Part shown: positions 1-7,938 of the stretch, one piece after another | How positions within the stretch are numbered: position 1 is the stretch's first letter | Layout of the letters: each line of letters starts with the position of its first letter | Source of the DNA: an uncultured Actinobaculum sp. | GTDB taxonomy: Bacteria; Actinomycetota; Actinomycetes; Actinomycetales; Actinomycetaceae | Assembly (NCBI GenBank): GCA_938020505.1 | Contig: CALIHR010000042.1 | Location: forward strand, 1 to 35,750 | Reading direction: 5' to 3' | Length of the DNA stretch: 35,750 nucleotides | Made by a program: the position numbers and the translations under genes | The notes under the pieces: model-generated | Told to the model about the DNA's origin: nothing | Databases searched by the model: none | The model's input: the letters and a program-made list of their open reading frames with translations, nothing else

Positions 1-2243
1 TCCTCAAGGTGCGAGTACGCATGCAAGTAGCGCTCAACATGTGTCCGCACCGAATCGTCGAGACCTGGATGATCCTCCAGTACGGCGCGCATGGAACCGT
101 GGAACGACCCCATTTTGTCTGGACGATGGAAACTTAGGAATGACTCCATCATTCTGCGTGCAGCATTAGGCATGAGAGCCATGATCTCCATCTGCTCCGC
201 CAGCCCAAGCCCACTATCCGCAGTGAGGAGTCCGTCGGCAACCCTAGAGAACAGGAAGTGATACTGGGACCTCAGCTTCTGTGCCTTCTTATCGTCAAGC
301 GGCCACGGGACGAGCCGTGGTTTCCGCCCTGCGACCCCACGGTTGTCAGCCTCGCACGTAGCGCGCATCTCATACGCAGTGTAACCACCCTCCTTCTTAC
401 GAACGCTCTTGTGCACTGACTCCATCTGAACGAGCCATTGGCGGAAGAGTTCAAAGTTGTGAGTCATAAGAAAGACTTGACTGACCTTGGTCTTGGCCAC
501 AAGCTCGGACCAGATATGAGCGGAAGCGCCGAACAGAATACTGTTGTCCAAGCTGGAGACCGGGTCGTCGATGACAACGATCGGCGGATCCCCCTCGATC
601 TTGTCCTCCCGGACGCTCACGAGGAAGTAGAGCAGGGCAATGGCTGTTTGTTCCCCTTCACTGAGGTTTGTGGCAGGGGCGCCGTTGCGCTCAATGACAT
701 AGTGCTTCCCATCAAGGGCGGTGCTGAACCTGAGCTCACCCCGTCCTAGGAGCCTGGCGACATTGTTGGTCAACTCTTCTGCTCCGGGCACCGGATCACC
801 GCCAACGTTTTCTAGCGAGGCGATCTGGTCCCTGAGCTCGCCAGCCTTCTTCTCCAGCGCTTCGGCCGCCAACTTCTTGTCTTCTGCATCCTTCTTGAGT
901 CGCTTGTACTCGTCGGCAAACTGCTTGACGTAGTACAGTTCGACGCGCCGCGCGGCCAAGCGTGCCTCCTCATCGTGCTTGCTGATCTTCTCCACATGTT
1001 CAGCAACGACCTTCTTGAGCCCCGCGGTATCCGGCACTTTCAGCGTGACATCCTGCCCTAGGCTAGCGACATTGAAAGGGTTGTTTCTCTTCCGCTTCAG
1101 GGCGGCCACGATGCACTCAACGGCCTGGAAGTAAGCCTCGTGCTCCTCCTTGTAGATAGCACACGCCCGCTGGAGATCAACCTTGAGATCCTCATAGACC
1201 AACGTGTCAGCGGGGAGGGAGTCCAAATAAGTCTTCGATGCCGCCACGGAAGCCTCGAGACGACCCACCAAGGCGTCAATATCGCCCTGGAGACGCGTGA
1301 ACGAGTCGTCAAAATGCGCGTTGAGCTCGGCGCGCCTGTCCGCGGTCAGTGGTTGTCCGCAGAACAGACATTCATCGAGCCCCTTGTGGAGATCGATACC
1401 GTCCTGCACCCACTCAGATCGATCGGGATGCCCTTGGAGAGCATCAATAGCTTCGTTGACCACGTCGGCATCGAGGAGCGCACGCGCATCAGCAATAGCG
1501 TCCCTCCCCAGGACCTCCTGCCTATCGGGCAGGTAAACGCCGGCCATTGCTTCACTAGCTGCAGTTTTCCGATCAGCAGCCAGGTCGGTTGACGCGTCAT
1601 CGAAGAGGGTCCGATCGCTATCGAAAGCACTAAGCAGTTTCTTAACGCTCTTCTTATTGTAACTGCGTGGGTTGTATTCAGAAGCTTGCGCCCCAAGCAA
1701 AGCGTCTGTCACGGCTCTTGCAACCCGGGTCAAGCTTTTCCCTACTGCGGAATCGGCTGACTTGGCGGCCTCCTCGGCTGAGCCAATTTTGGACTGTATC
1801 TCATCTAGCTTCGGACGCAATTCTGCCAGTTGATCTTCTGCATCAACGCTGGTCTTACCGATGGTCAATAGCGCCTGTGGATGGGGACCTTTCTCGTCTC
1901 CAAAGGAAAGGTTCTGATGGACGAATTTTTTGTTGAAGACCCTAAGTCTCACCCAGAACCCGTCGTCATTCAGATCCACGTCCCGCTCAGTCCCGTCGGT
2001 CTCAACCTTGAGCCGCACACCTGAACGCACAACTTCCGTGTGCCGAGTGTCGCGCTGGCCGGAGTGATCGGCAGCATAGACGGCACACCCCAACATGAGG
2101 TCCGCCAGCGTGCTCTTGCCGCTGCCATTCTGGCCGTAGATTAGGTTAACGCGGGCGAACTGGACGTTAGAACTCTGCTTCCATCGCTGGAAAATGCGAT
2201 AGTCATCAATCTTCTTGATCCCCCGGATCATGGCTTTGGTCAT
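1..2243 (-). CDS. AAA_13 / Rad50-like ATPase with zinc-hook motif (C-terminus beyond window)
   Basis: About 747 codons are visible; the frame is still open at base 1, so the C-terminus is missing. Visible in order: Walker A GQNGSGKST (residues 37-45), a long helical region, a Rad50-type hook motif CLFCGQ near residue 292, an ABC signature LSEGEQ near 531, Walker B VVIDDPVSSLD near 556, and an H-loop MTHN near 593. The split ATPase with a CxxC hook is the architecture of the AAA_13 family, which includes RloC-type anticodon nucleases and other phage-defence ATPases. The visible tail (PNAARRMMESFLSF, then a SH-containing segment) resembles the generic AAA_13 C-terminus; I cannot tell whether a nuclease is attached. 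The ATG overlaps the stop of the upstream BrxB-PglX chimera by 4 bases (ATGA), so it is translationally coupled to the BREX remnant. A role in defence is inferred from family and context. Confidence 0.85.
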   Translation of the reverse strand, partial: MTKAMIRGIKKIDDYRIFQRWKQSSNVQFARVNLIYGQNGSGKSTLADLMLGCAVYAADHSGQRDTRHTEVVRSGVRLKVETDGTERDVDLNDDGFWVRLRVFNKKFVHQNLSFGDEKGPHPQALLTIGKTSVDAEDQLAELRPKLDEIQSKIGSAEEAAKSADSAVGKSLTRVARAVTDALLGAQASEYNPRSYNKKSVKKLLSAFDSDRTLFDDASTDLAADRKTAASEAMAGVYLPDRQEVLGRDAIADARALLDADVVNEAIDALQGHPDRSEWVQDGIDLHKGLDECLFCGQPLTADRRAELNAHFDDSFTRLQGDIDALVGRLEASVAASKTYLDSLPADTLVYEDLKVDLQRACAIYKEEHEAYFQAVECIVAALKRKRNNPFNVASLGQDVTLKVPDTAGLKKVVAEHVEKISKHDEEARLAARRVELYYVKQFADEYKRLKKDAEDKKLAAEALEKKAGELRDQIASLENVGGDPVPGAEELTNNVARLLGRGELRFSTALDGKHYVIERNGAPATNLSEGEQTAIALLYFLVSVREDKIEGDPPIVVIDDPVSSLDNSILFGASAHIWSELVAKTKVSQVFLMTHNFELFRQWLVQMESVHKSVRKKEGGYTAYEMRATCEADNRGVAGRKPRLVPWPLDDKKAQKLRSQYHFLFSRVADGLLTADSGLGLAEQMEIMALMPNAARRMMESFLSFHRPDKMGSFHGSMRAVLEDHPGLDDSVRTHVERYLHAYSHLE

Positions 2244-3091
2244 CGAATGCCGTCCTGAAGAGTAAGTGGGTAGGTTGGCCAAGTCTCAACTTCAGCACGC
2301 TTCTTTTCGATTTCGGGGATCTTAGCCAGTGCTTTACCAAATCGTAGATAATTAACGAGAACGCCGTCATCGAGGTTAATCGCGATCTGCTGCGATGCCA
2401 AGGGGTGAATTACGTCGTGCTTGTACTCGCTGAGTTCCAGCAGGATCTTGCGAAGCCGCTCCGCCTCCTTCAACGCGGCCGCCTTTACGCGAAGCGTACT
2501 GTCTCCGGCAGCGACACGTTCCTGGCGCTGCAAATTCGCCTCCAGCTTGGCAATGAACTCTCGCAAGTACTCGTTGAGAACAATCGATACCATCGAAGGC
2601 GTGTAGCGATGCATGTAGATTAGCGCATTAAAGGACCCTTTAGGGCTAGAGAACAGCAAGTAGATCGGGCGTTTCTTATATCGCTTTACATGATCGTCAT
2701 AGAACCTCGAACCGCCCGCGCGGGTAATGAAGTATTCCCGCAGCGATTTCACCCCAAGGGACTCCTCGATGAATCGGAGGTTCTCCTCAAAGTGCTCATC
2801 ACCGAACGCAACCTGTAGGAACCGGCGAAATCGTGCCACGATGTCGCCCTCAAACCAGTCGCCATCCACGATTGGGAGGACGTTGTCTACGGAGGGTGTA
2901 TAACGGGGTGCTGGTTCCTGCGCGAAGCATAGAGCAGTCTTCCCCCTCGTCACATCCAGCGCATGCTCCGGTTCGTAAGGATAGATGAAGAACGGGATCT
3001 CGTTCGACAAACCCTTCATCTCCAAAAAGCGCTCGCCGCTGAGCACCGCGAACAGGTGCTCCTCTTGGCGGGAAAGTTCATGGGACGTCAC
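2240..3091 (-). CDS. Chimeric BrxB(N-term)-PglX(C-term) BREX remnant
   Basis: This 283-residue ORF joins two unrelated BREX proteins. Residues 1 to about 46 (including RFLEMKGLSNEIPFFIYPYE) look like the start of BrxB (DUF1788). From about residue 48 to the end the protein looks like the C-terminus of the BREX adenine methyltransferase PglX: DGDWFEGDIVARFRRFL, EHFEENLRFIEESLG, YDDHVKRYKKRPIYLLFSS, IYMHRY and INLDDGVLVNY are typical of that region. The simplest reading is an in-frame deletion that removed most of brxB, all of brxC and the catalytic part of pglX. The methyltransferase NPPY-type active site is absent, so it cannot methylate DNA by itself. Both ends keep 4-base ATGA overlaps, with brxA upstream and the ATPase downstream, so it remains inside a coupled operon. 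Whether the protein still does anything is unknown. Confidence 0.85.
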   Translation of the reverse strand: MTSHELSRQEEHLFAVLSGERFLEMKGLSNEIPFFIYPYEPEHALDVTRGKTALCFAQEPAPRYTPSVDNVLPIVDGDWFEGDIVARFRRFLQVAFGDEHFEENLRFIEESLGVKSLREYFITRAGGSRFYDDHVKRYKKRPIYLLFSSPKGSFNALIYMHRYTPSMVSIVLNEYLREFIAKLEANLQRQERVAAGDSTLRVKAAALKEAERLRKILLELSEYKHDVIHPLASQQIAINLDDGVLVNYLRFGKALAKIPEIEKKRAEVETWPTYPLTLQDGIR

Positions 3092-3708
3092 AACAAGGCC
3101 TCCTTGCTGTCACGGACCGGGAGATAGCGAAGGTCACTCGGAAACTGTGCGTCCAGCGCGTCCCGAACTCGCTCTGACAAGGTCGCGTTCACGATTTCGC
3201 CGCTAACGAATAGACCAGCTTCTGTCAGCATGCGGAACACAGTCGCTCGGAGCTTCTGCAACGTCGAGACCTTCACCTCTACGAGCTCGGGGTGCCATAG
3301 CGCCTTTCCACGAATGAAGCTGTCGAAGTCGTCGTAGCCCAAGGAAGGAGTAAGCAGGAGGAAGCGCTCGCGCACGACGTCCTCCGCGAAGTCGCCTATG
3401 AACGCGTAGCGACGACACGCCGCAACCCACAGCAGGTGACCGCGTTCGCTGGGGCTGGCGTCTCGCAGCAACTCCAGCTCGGAGTCCGTAAGGACCGCCA
3501 AACGCTGGGCAACCTCGCGTGCCAGCCGAAATCCGGACGAGACGGTTCGTGCCTGGAGCAGGTTCTCTGAGCAGAGCTGGTCTCGGACCATGCCCCAGTC
3601 GCGGACTTTCAGAAAGATCGGTCCGGCAATCACTGCCTCCCGAGCCAGGAGGGCACCGCTGGTGAAAGACAGAGCGTATCGGTCATGTCCCTGAGACGCC
3701 ACGCTCAT
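3088..3708 (-). CDS. brxA: BrxA (DUF1819) BREX protein
   Basis: With the ATG at 3708 the product has 206 residues, near the usual size of BrxA (about 200). Family-typical stretches are DRYALSFTSGALLAREAV near the N-terminus, NLLQARTVSSGFRLAREV, LLWVAACRRYAFIGDFAEDV, DFDSFIRGKALWHPEL and LRATVFRMLTEAGLF. BrxA is a small helical DNA-binding subunit of BREX phage-defence systems. An ATG at 3735 and a GTG at 3840 are also in frame; neither these nor 3708 has a clear Shine-Dalgarno site, and I chose 3708 because the conserved domain starts right after it. It overlaps the next gene by 4 bases. The protein looks intact although brxB, brxC and pglX beside it are gone. Confidence 0.85.
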   Translation of the reverse strand: MSVASQGHDRYALSFTSGALLAREAVIAGPIFLKVRDWGMVRDQLCSENLLQARTVSSGFRLAREVAQRLAVLTDSELELLRDASPSERGHLLWVAACRRYAFIGDFAEDVVRERFLLLTPSLGYDDFDSFIRGKALWHPELVEVKVSTLQKLRATVFRMLTEAGLFVSGEIVNATLSERVRDALDAQFPSDLRYLPVRDSKEALL

Positions 3709-3799
3709 CTGGTGTCTTTTTCTGGTGTTTGGCATTGGAACAGGATATGGGGGGTGCCACCGACAAGGCGTCGGTAGCAGATCAAGCCGAGAGAAGGGG

Positions 3800-4000
3800 T
3801 CACCTCGGCGGGGAGGAGTCAGAGTCGGCAGCAGCGCCACCTCGCCGCACCCAGTCGTCTATTTCGCTGGTTTGGACCTTCCAGAAACACCCGACTTTAT
3901 GGGCAGGCACGGCCTTCTCGACAATCCAGGCGCAGACGGTGTCCTTGGTGATCCCGAGGCGGGCGGCGATGTAGTTTGTGGGCAGCCGCGGTTCAGCCAC
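3800..4000 (-). CDS. Excisionase-family / MerR-type HTH protein
   Basis: A 66-residue protein that begins at a GTG preceded by GAAAGGA a few bases upstream. The core LPTNYIAARLGITKDTV followed by HKVGCFWKVQTSEIDDWV is the winged helix of the excisionase (HTH_17) family, as in phage Xis proteins and small regulators of restriction and defence loci. It is the first gene of the minus-strand BREX remnant, ending about 90 bases before the preferred brxA start, so it is either a regulator of the locus or a left-over of the mobile element that carried it. The sequence alone does not decide between these. Confidence 0.75.
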   Translation of the reverse strand: MAEPRLPTNYIAARLGITKDTVCAWIVEKAVPAHKVGCFWKVQTSEIDDWVRRGGAAADSDSSPPR

Positions 4001-4379
4001 ATTGGTCCTTTCTCACTCTCTGTGGTCCAGACAGGCCAGCATCCACGATGATACCCGCGTTGTCCGGAACAAGTTGAGCCTATGCCGGTGTGGCCGAACG
4101 AGATTGCTTCAGCCCTGGGCGTCGGCTGTCCAGCCGACGGAACGAAGCGAGGCTCCCCCCCGACAGCAGACTATTCTGGCCAGGTTGCCGGTTGCTGCGG
4201 GCAGTCCGCCGCGGACGCAGACACTGCTGACGGGCTGACACGTTGAGGACGGGGTTCAGATGATGCCGGCAAGCAAGGCGAGCAATATCGTGGTCGTGGA
4301 TTCGGATCGAACTGAAGGGGCCGTCGATATGTCGGGTGGGGTCCAAGGCTGCGCCGATCGCGAGTTGGTGGTTCATGAG
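4001..4379. other. Intergenic region without a recognisable gene
   Basis: Only short frames without family resemblance are present on either strand. The region separates the HTH gene start from the decayed transposase. It should contain the promoter of the minus-strand HTH-brxA operon, but I cannot point to convincing -35 and -10 boxes. Confidence 0.4.
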
Positions 4380-4945
4380 CGTTGTGGGTGGCCACGGTTC
4401 GGCTACGTCCGAAAAGTTGACTTTCGACACGTCCCAGCAGGGCGAGCCTGTCCCAGGCACTTTTGAACGCGACGGCGCTCGTGGGACATTCGCGCTCCAA
4501 TGACAAGTCGGCAAAATCAGCTAGAGCGCTGACAGTCGCCTGCTTACTGGCAGCGGTGATATTGGCGATCGTCTTGTCGGACCTCGGTGCCGACTAAGCT
4601 GACCCGGATGAGGATGAATGTCCCGAACAGCCATTAACCCGACATACAAACTGACGATCATCTCCTCGACCCCGTCTAAACGTCGCGATCGTTTCGGAAC
4701 CAGACGCAAGGCGAAAGACCACTCGCGGTCCTGCGGCACCGCGATCGCAATGTCGCCGACTTGCCATGAGACCATCTTGGCATACGAACCGTTGTACAAG
4801 TTCGTCGTGTCTTTGGCTTGACGGACCCCCGGCATGGCCCAAATGCAAACCCGTCCCTGCTTGCAGGCTGTGCTCGACAGTCCCTTTCACCAGCGCCGGG
4901 ACAAGAGACCGTCCTTGCCCGTCAACTCTACGCCACCAGCGTCAA
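4380..4945 (-). pseudogene. IS256-family transposase remnant
   Basis: Pieces of an IS256/Mutator-type transposase can be followed across shifting frames. An N-terminal piece VELTGKDGLLSR near 4900-4940 is followed by KGTVEHSLQAG, then NGSYAKMVSWQVGDIAIAVP, RRLDGVEEMIVSLY and AVRDI (about 4620-4800). After a frameshift come TIANIT-like residues and then ALADFADLSLERE with AFKSAWDR (about 4430-4550), which belong to the C-terminal region. The middle part that holds most of the DDE catalytic residues is missing. The element is therefore dead, with at least two frameshifts and an internal deletion. I cannot see terminal inverted repeats. Confidence 0.6.
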
Positions 4946-5330
4946 TGGCACAGACAATTTGACGTCCCCTCACGCCGATGCGGTCCCGCCGGAGCTGTTG
5001 GAGCAGGAACGGGACCGGATCACCGGATCGCAGGAGACCATCGAGTACCGGCTGGCCGCACATCACGGACACCGTGCCGAACGCGCGGACGAACCTGGAC
5101 GACTCGCTGCGCCTTCTTGCCCATGTCGGTGACACATCTATGCCCATGCTGATGATGCGAGCTATCGGTTGCCCAATCAGGCGTTGTTAAAGGCGATCTA
5201 CGTCAATGAGGACAACAACATCCGTCGGCTATCGGACTCCCTACGACGGGCTCACCAACACCGATCTGCAGGCCGACACCCTAACCTGGACCGCCCAGAC
5301 GCGAAAAGAAAACCAGAAGTGAACCCCGAT
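4946..5330 (+). pseudogene. Serine recombinase C-terminal remnant
   Basis: Fragments in different frames resemble the C-terminal coiled-coil region of large serine site-specific recombinases: DAVPPELLEQERDRI (about 4975-5020), a later piece with NLDDSLRLLAHVGD (about 5090-5135), then YRLPNQALLKAIYVNEDNNI (about 5160-5220) and DLQADTLTWTAQTRKENQK (about 5260-5320). The N-terminal catalytic domain with the nucleophilic serine is not present. The decayed IS256 copy lies immediately upstream and may have interrupted the gene. Together with the HTH/Xis-like gene it suggests an old integrated element next to tRNA-His. Confidence 0.5.
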
Positions 5331-5375
5331 CAAGGGTGATCCCTTAGTTGAAAGTTCACCACCTGACCCATCTGG

Positions 5376-5449
5376 GGTGGATGACGGGGCTCGAACCCGC
5401 GACCCCCTGGACCACAACCAGGTGCTCTACCGACTGAGCTACAACCACC
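5376..5449 (-). tRNA. tRNA-His (GTG anticodon)
   Basis: On the minus strand the cloverleaf folds as acceptor GTGGTTG/CATCCAC (one U-U mismatch), D-arm GCTC...GAGC, anticodon stem CCTGG/CCAGG with loop TTGTGGT giving anticodon GTG, and T-arm GCGGG/CCCGT with TTCGAGC. The extra G at position -1 facing C73 is the His-tRNA identity pair. The sequence after C73 is CC, so CCA is at most partly encoded. The BREX island with its recombinase remnants begins immediately beyond the 3' end, a usual integration site. Confidence 0.93.
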
Positions 5450-5794
5450 GTACGTGCCCCAGGCAGGGTCGCTCGCCTGAAGCACCGTTCAAGTGTAGCC
5501 TAGCTTCGACGTCGTGACGAAACGCCCCCGGGTGATCCGCGCCACCGCGGCGTAACTGGCCTTCCGACGACGTCGAGATGCACCGAAACCGATAAGGGCG
5601 ACGCCGCTCAAACGCACCGCTCATAGAAGCCCCGCGCGTGGCGGGTTCGGGGCGCCGAGCGCGCGCCTTGGAAAACCGTCTGCCCTTGGAAACCCGAGCT
5701 CGGGAAACTGTCTGCTCCGACAGTCGCGAAGGCGCATGCGGGAAGCCGCGGAGCCGCAAGCGGGAAGAAACGAAGCGGCCGAGAACCCTCCCAG
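5450..5794. other. Intergenic region, no gene recognised
   Basis: About 345 bases between tRNA-His and the end of the ATP-grasp gene. Short frames here are extensions of shadow frames of the neighbouring gene. It contains GC-rich inverted segments such as CCCGAGCTCGGG near 5692, but no T-tract that would make a clear terminator. It should hold the tRNA-His promoter. Confidence 0.4.
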
Positions 5795-6718
5795 TCACCA
5801 GTGCACACGCATGGCTATGGCGTCGGCGAACTTCTTCAGGTGCGCGGGGTCGTGCGAAAGGTAGAGGGACCCGTCGATGAGCGAGACTTCGAGGACGTAG
5901 AACTCGTGGGCGTCTTTGGGCCCGCCGCGGACGATGTCGACGCGGTTGTACAGGAGCAGCTCGTCGCGGCCGCACGTGTCGACGATGTAGCTGTGCACGA
6001 TCTCGCGGATTTCCTCGCCCCACCGCCACTCCTGGGAGTTGGTCGCGGCCGAGCGGACCACTTCCTCGTGGAACTCCTCGGTGGAGCGGAAGCTTGGGTG
6101 CAGCATCGGATCTTTCTCGACCTGGTACGAAGCCAGCCCGTTGAGGTAAATGAGCGAGGTCTCCCCTGATCGGTCGATCTGGTCGAGGTAGCGCTGCACC
6201 ATGACGGGGCGGCCGTTTTCGAGCTCGCTCATCGCGTGGCGTATGGCCTCGCCGCGGGAGTTCGGGTCGATCGCAGTATATCTCCCGGTCCCGCGCCCGC
6301 CAGAGGAGATGGCCGGCTTGACCACGAAATCCCCGTACGCGGGGAAGCGCGTGTGCAGCTGATGCTTCGTCAGATTCTGCTCGGGTTCGAGCCACACCGT
6401 CGGAATGACCGGAAGGCCGCGGGCCTCCAGCTCGCGCAGATAGTGCTTGTCCGAATTCCAGTCCATGACCTGCGCCTGGTTGAGGATCCGCGGAATGGAA
6501 CGCGCCCAGGCGCGGAACTCGTCGGGTTGGGCCGCATAGTCGCGCACGGAGCGGACGATGACGGTTCCAGCCTGCGACCAGTCGACGTCGGGGTCGTTCC
6601 ACACGGCGACCCTCGGCTCAAGCCCGCGCTCCCGCAGGGCGTCGGGAAGGCCCTGCTCATCGACGTCGAGGTCTGGCAGTTCGGCGCACGTCGCCAAGGT
6701 CACGATCGGATCAGACAC
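5795..6718 (-). CDS. ATP-grasp domain protein (RimK/DcsG-like)
   Basis: A 307-residue protein starting at GTG (6718). The N-terminal third is a pre-ATP-grasp fold with VRSVRDYAAQPDEFRAWA. The ATP-grasp core shows SDKHYLRELEARGLPVIPT (about 92-110), the nucleotide-binding GDFVVKPAISSGGRGTG (about 129-145), PVMVQRYLDQI and SLIYLNG, and the C-terminal metal-site region FYVLEVSLIDGSLYL. Family members such as D-cycloserine ligase DcsG and glutathione-synthetase-like enzymes form amide or peptide bonds at the expense of ATP; the substrate here is unknown. It stands alone, with no biosynthetic partner nearby. No strong Shine-Dalgarno site precedes the GTG. Confidence 0.8.
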   Translation of the reverse strand: MSDPIVTLATCAELPDLDVDEQGLPDALRERGLEPRVAVWNDPDVDWSQAGTVIVRSVRDYAAQPDEFRAWARSIPRILNQAQVMDWNSDKHYLRELEARGLPVIPTVWLEPEQNLTKHQLHTRFPAYGDFVVKPAISSGGRGTGRYTAIDPNSRGEAIRHAMSELENGRPVMVQRYLDQIDRSGETSLIYLNGLASYQVEKDPMLHPSFRSTEEFHEEVVRSAATNSQEWRWGEEIREIVHSYIVDTCGRDELLLYNRVDIVRGGPKDAHEFYVLEVSLIDGSLYLSHDPAHLKKFADAIAMRVHW

Positions 6719-7003
6719 GAATCCAACTTTACCCGACGGCGATTGCGGGAATCACGCCCGGACTCGGGCGAAACGTTTGGCCGCCCAGTCGATCCCCATC
6801 GTGACGAGTCGGTCAAACCCGGGCTCGGGCGAAACCCGCATCCAGGTTCGGCCCAAACACAGACGCGGGATCGGAAGCGCGCATCCGAGAGATGCGATGC
6901 GTCAGGGCTCGGGCGAATCGCACCGCGGGCTGCGCTCATCGCATCCGACGTCGTCCATGAAAACGACAAGCTCCACAACCTTGCGGCCGCGGAGCCCTGT
7001 TCG
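6719..7003. repeat. Intergenic region with three GGCTCGGGCGAA-type repeats
   Basis: Three copies of a GC-rich word occur: CCCGGACTCGGGCGAAAC at 6757-6774, CCCGGGCTCGGGCGAAAC at 6818-6835 and CAGGGCTCGGGCGAATC at 6903-6919. No gene is seen in the interval. The function of the repeats is unknown; they may be part of the upstream region of the ATP-grasp gene or a remnant of the downstream flank of the tRNA-Lys gene. Confidence 0.5.
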
Positions 7004-7076
<73 letters not shown>

Positions 7077-7146
7077 TTGCGGAACTAGATTACTCAGGCG
7101 ACCGCCGCCGCGCAAGCCGTTCTCGTGTGATCTAGATCCGCCGCAG

Positions 7147-7177
7147 TTGACTCTCTGTACCGACCACTATGTACAAT
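7147..7177 (+). promoter_or_regulatory. Promoter and operator-like inverted repeat of the TetR gene
   Basis: TTGACT (7147-7152) and TACAAT (7172-7177) form -35 and -10 boxes with a 19-base spacer. The -10 ends six bases before the ATG at 7184, so the transcript is predicted to be leaderless. An inverted repeat TGTAC-N10-GTACA (7156-7175) covers the spacer and -10 and is a plausible operator for autorepression by the TetR protein. Confidence 0.55.
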
Positions 7178-7183
7178 CCTGGC

Positions 7184-7753
7184 ATGGACAGTCGAACCCG
7201 GCTGGTGAACGTTGCGCAAGACCTCCTGTGGGAACGCGGGTACGCGGCGACCAGCTCCAAAGAAATCCTCAACCGCGCTGACGTGGGCCAGGGAAGCATG
7301 TACCACCACTTCTCGAGCAAGCAGGATCTGGCTGCCGAAGCCCTGGAGCAGAGCGCCGCCGCGATGCGCGCCGACGCCGAGGCCCTTCTGTCCGCAGACG
7401 GAACGGCCGCCGAGCGTGTGATCTCCTACCTCGAACGGCAGCGAGACTCGCTGCGGGGCTGCCGCATGGGACGCATGACGTACGACGCCGACGTGCTGGC
7501 GACCCCGGAGCTCCTCCGCCCGGTTGCCGAGACTCTCGGGTGGATCGTCGGCGCTCTCGCCGACGTCGTCCGTCAGGGGATCGAAACCGGAGAATTTCGG
7601 CCCGAGACAAACCCCGAGCAACTCGCCTCGATGGCCGTAGCCACCGTCCAAGGCGGGTACGTGCTCGCGCGAGCCCAACAGGATCCGACAGCCTTCGACG
7701 CCGCAGTCGCCGGCGCGGCATCGCTCGTTCGCCAACAGGCTGGCAAGGGATGA
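7184..7753 (+). CDS. TetR/AcrR-family transcriptional regulator
   Basis: From the ATG at 7184 the product has 189 residues, the normal TetR size. The N-terminal HTH spans RLVNVAQDLLWERGYAATSSKEILNRADVGQGSMYHHFSSKQDL (quoted in part: GQGSMYHHFSSKQDLAAEAL). The C-terminal part is helical and probably binds a ligand. I prefer 7184 over the ATG at 7169 because the -10 box TACAAT lies inside the longer version and points to a leaderless start at 7184. The DUF4865 gene follows 185 bases downstream on the same strand; TetR and DUF4865 genes are often paired, so that gene is its likely target. The ligand is unknown. Confidence 0.85.
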   Translation: MDSRTRLVNVAQDLLWERGYAATSSKEILNRADVGQGSMYHHFSSKQDLAAEALEQSAAAMRADAEALLSADGTAAERVISYLERQRDSLRGCRMGRMTYDADVLATPELLRPVAETLGWIVGALADVVRQGIETGEFRPETNPEQLASMAVATVQGGYVLARAQQDPTAFDAAVAGAASLVRQQAGKG

Positions 7754-7938
7754 GACCCGTCCGCCCGGCGACCGCGTTAAGACCGCGGCCGCGCTTCGCC
7801 TGAGCGGCCTCAATTCGCCGCGCAGCCCCATTTCGCCTGCTCGGGCGGCTTCGCCGGCTTGCGCCCGTCGGCCGTGCGCCGCTTTGCCGGCGTCGTCCCG
7901 CAATTGACCAAAACACAAGCAACGAAGGAACAGAACCG

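Noticed and set aside
4080..4514. Overlapping minus-strand frames of 111-144 residues
   Set aside because: Only the part from about 4380 upward resembles the IS256 C-terminus, and it is frameshifted; the rest matches nothing.
5439..6602. 387-residue minus-strand frame, Arg/Pro-rich
   Set aside because: Shadow of the ATP-grasp gene in another frame; it even runs across the tRNA-His gene and has no family resemblance.
6757..6835. Two repeats spaced 61 bases, like the CRISPR period
   Set aside because: The word does not resemble the CRISPR repeat, the third copy is 85 bases away, and the hairpin is missing; the spacing is coincidence.
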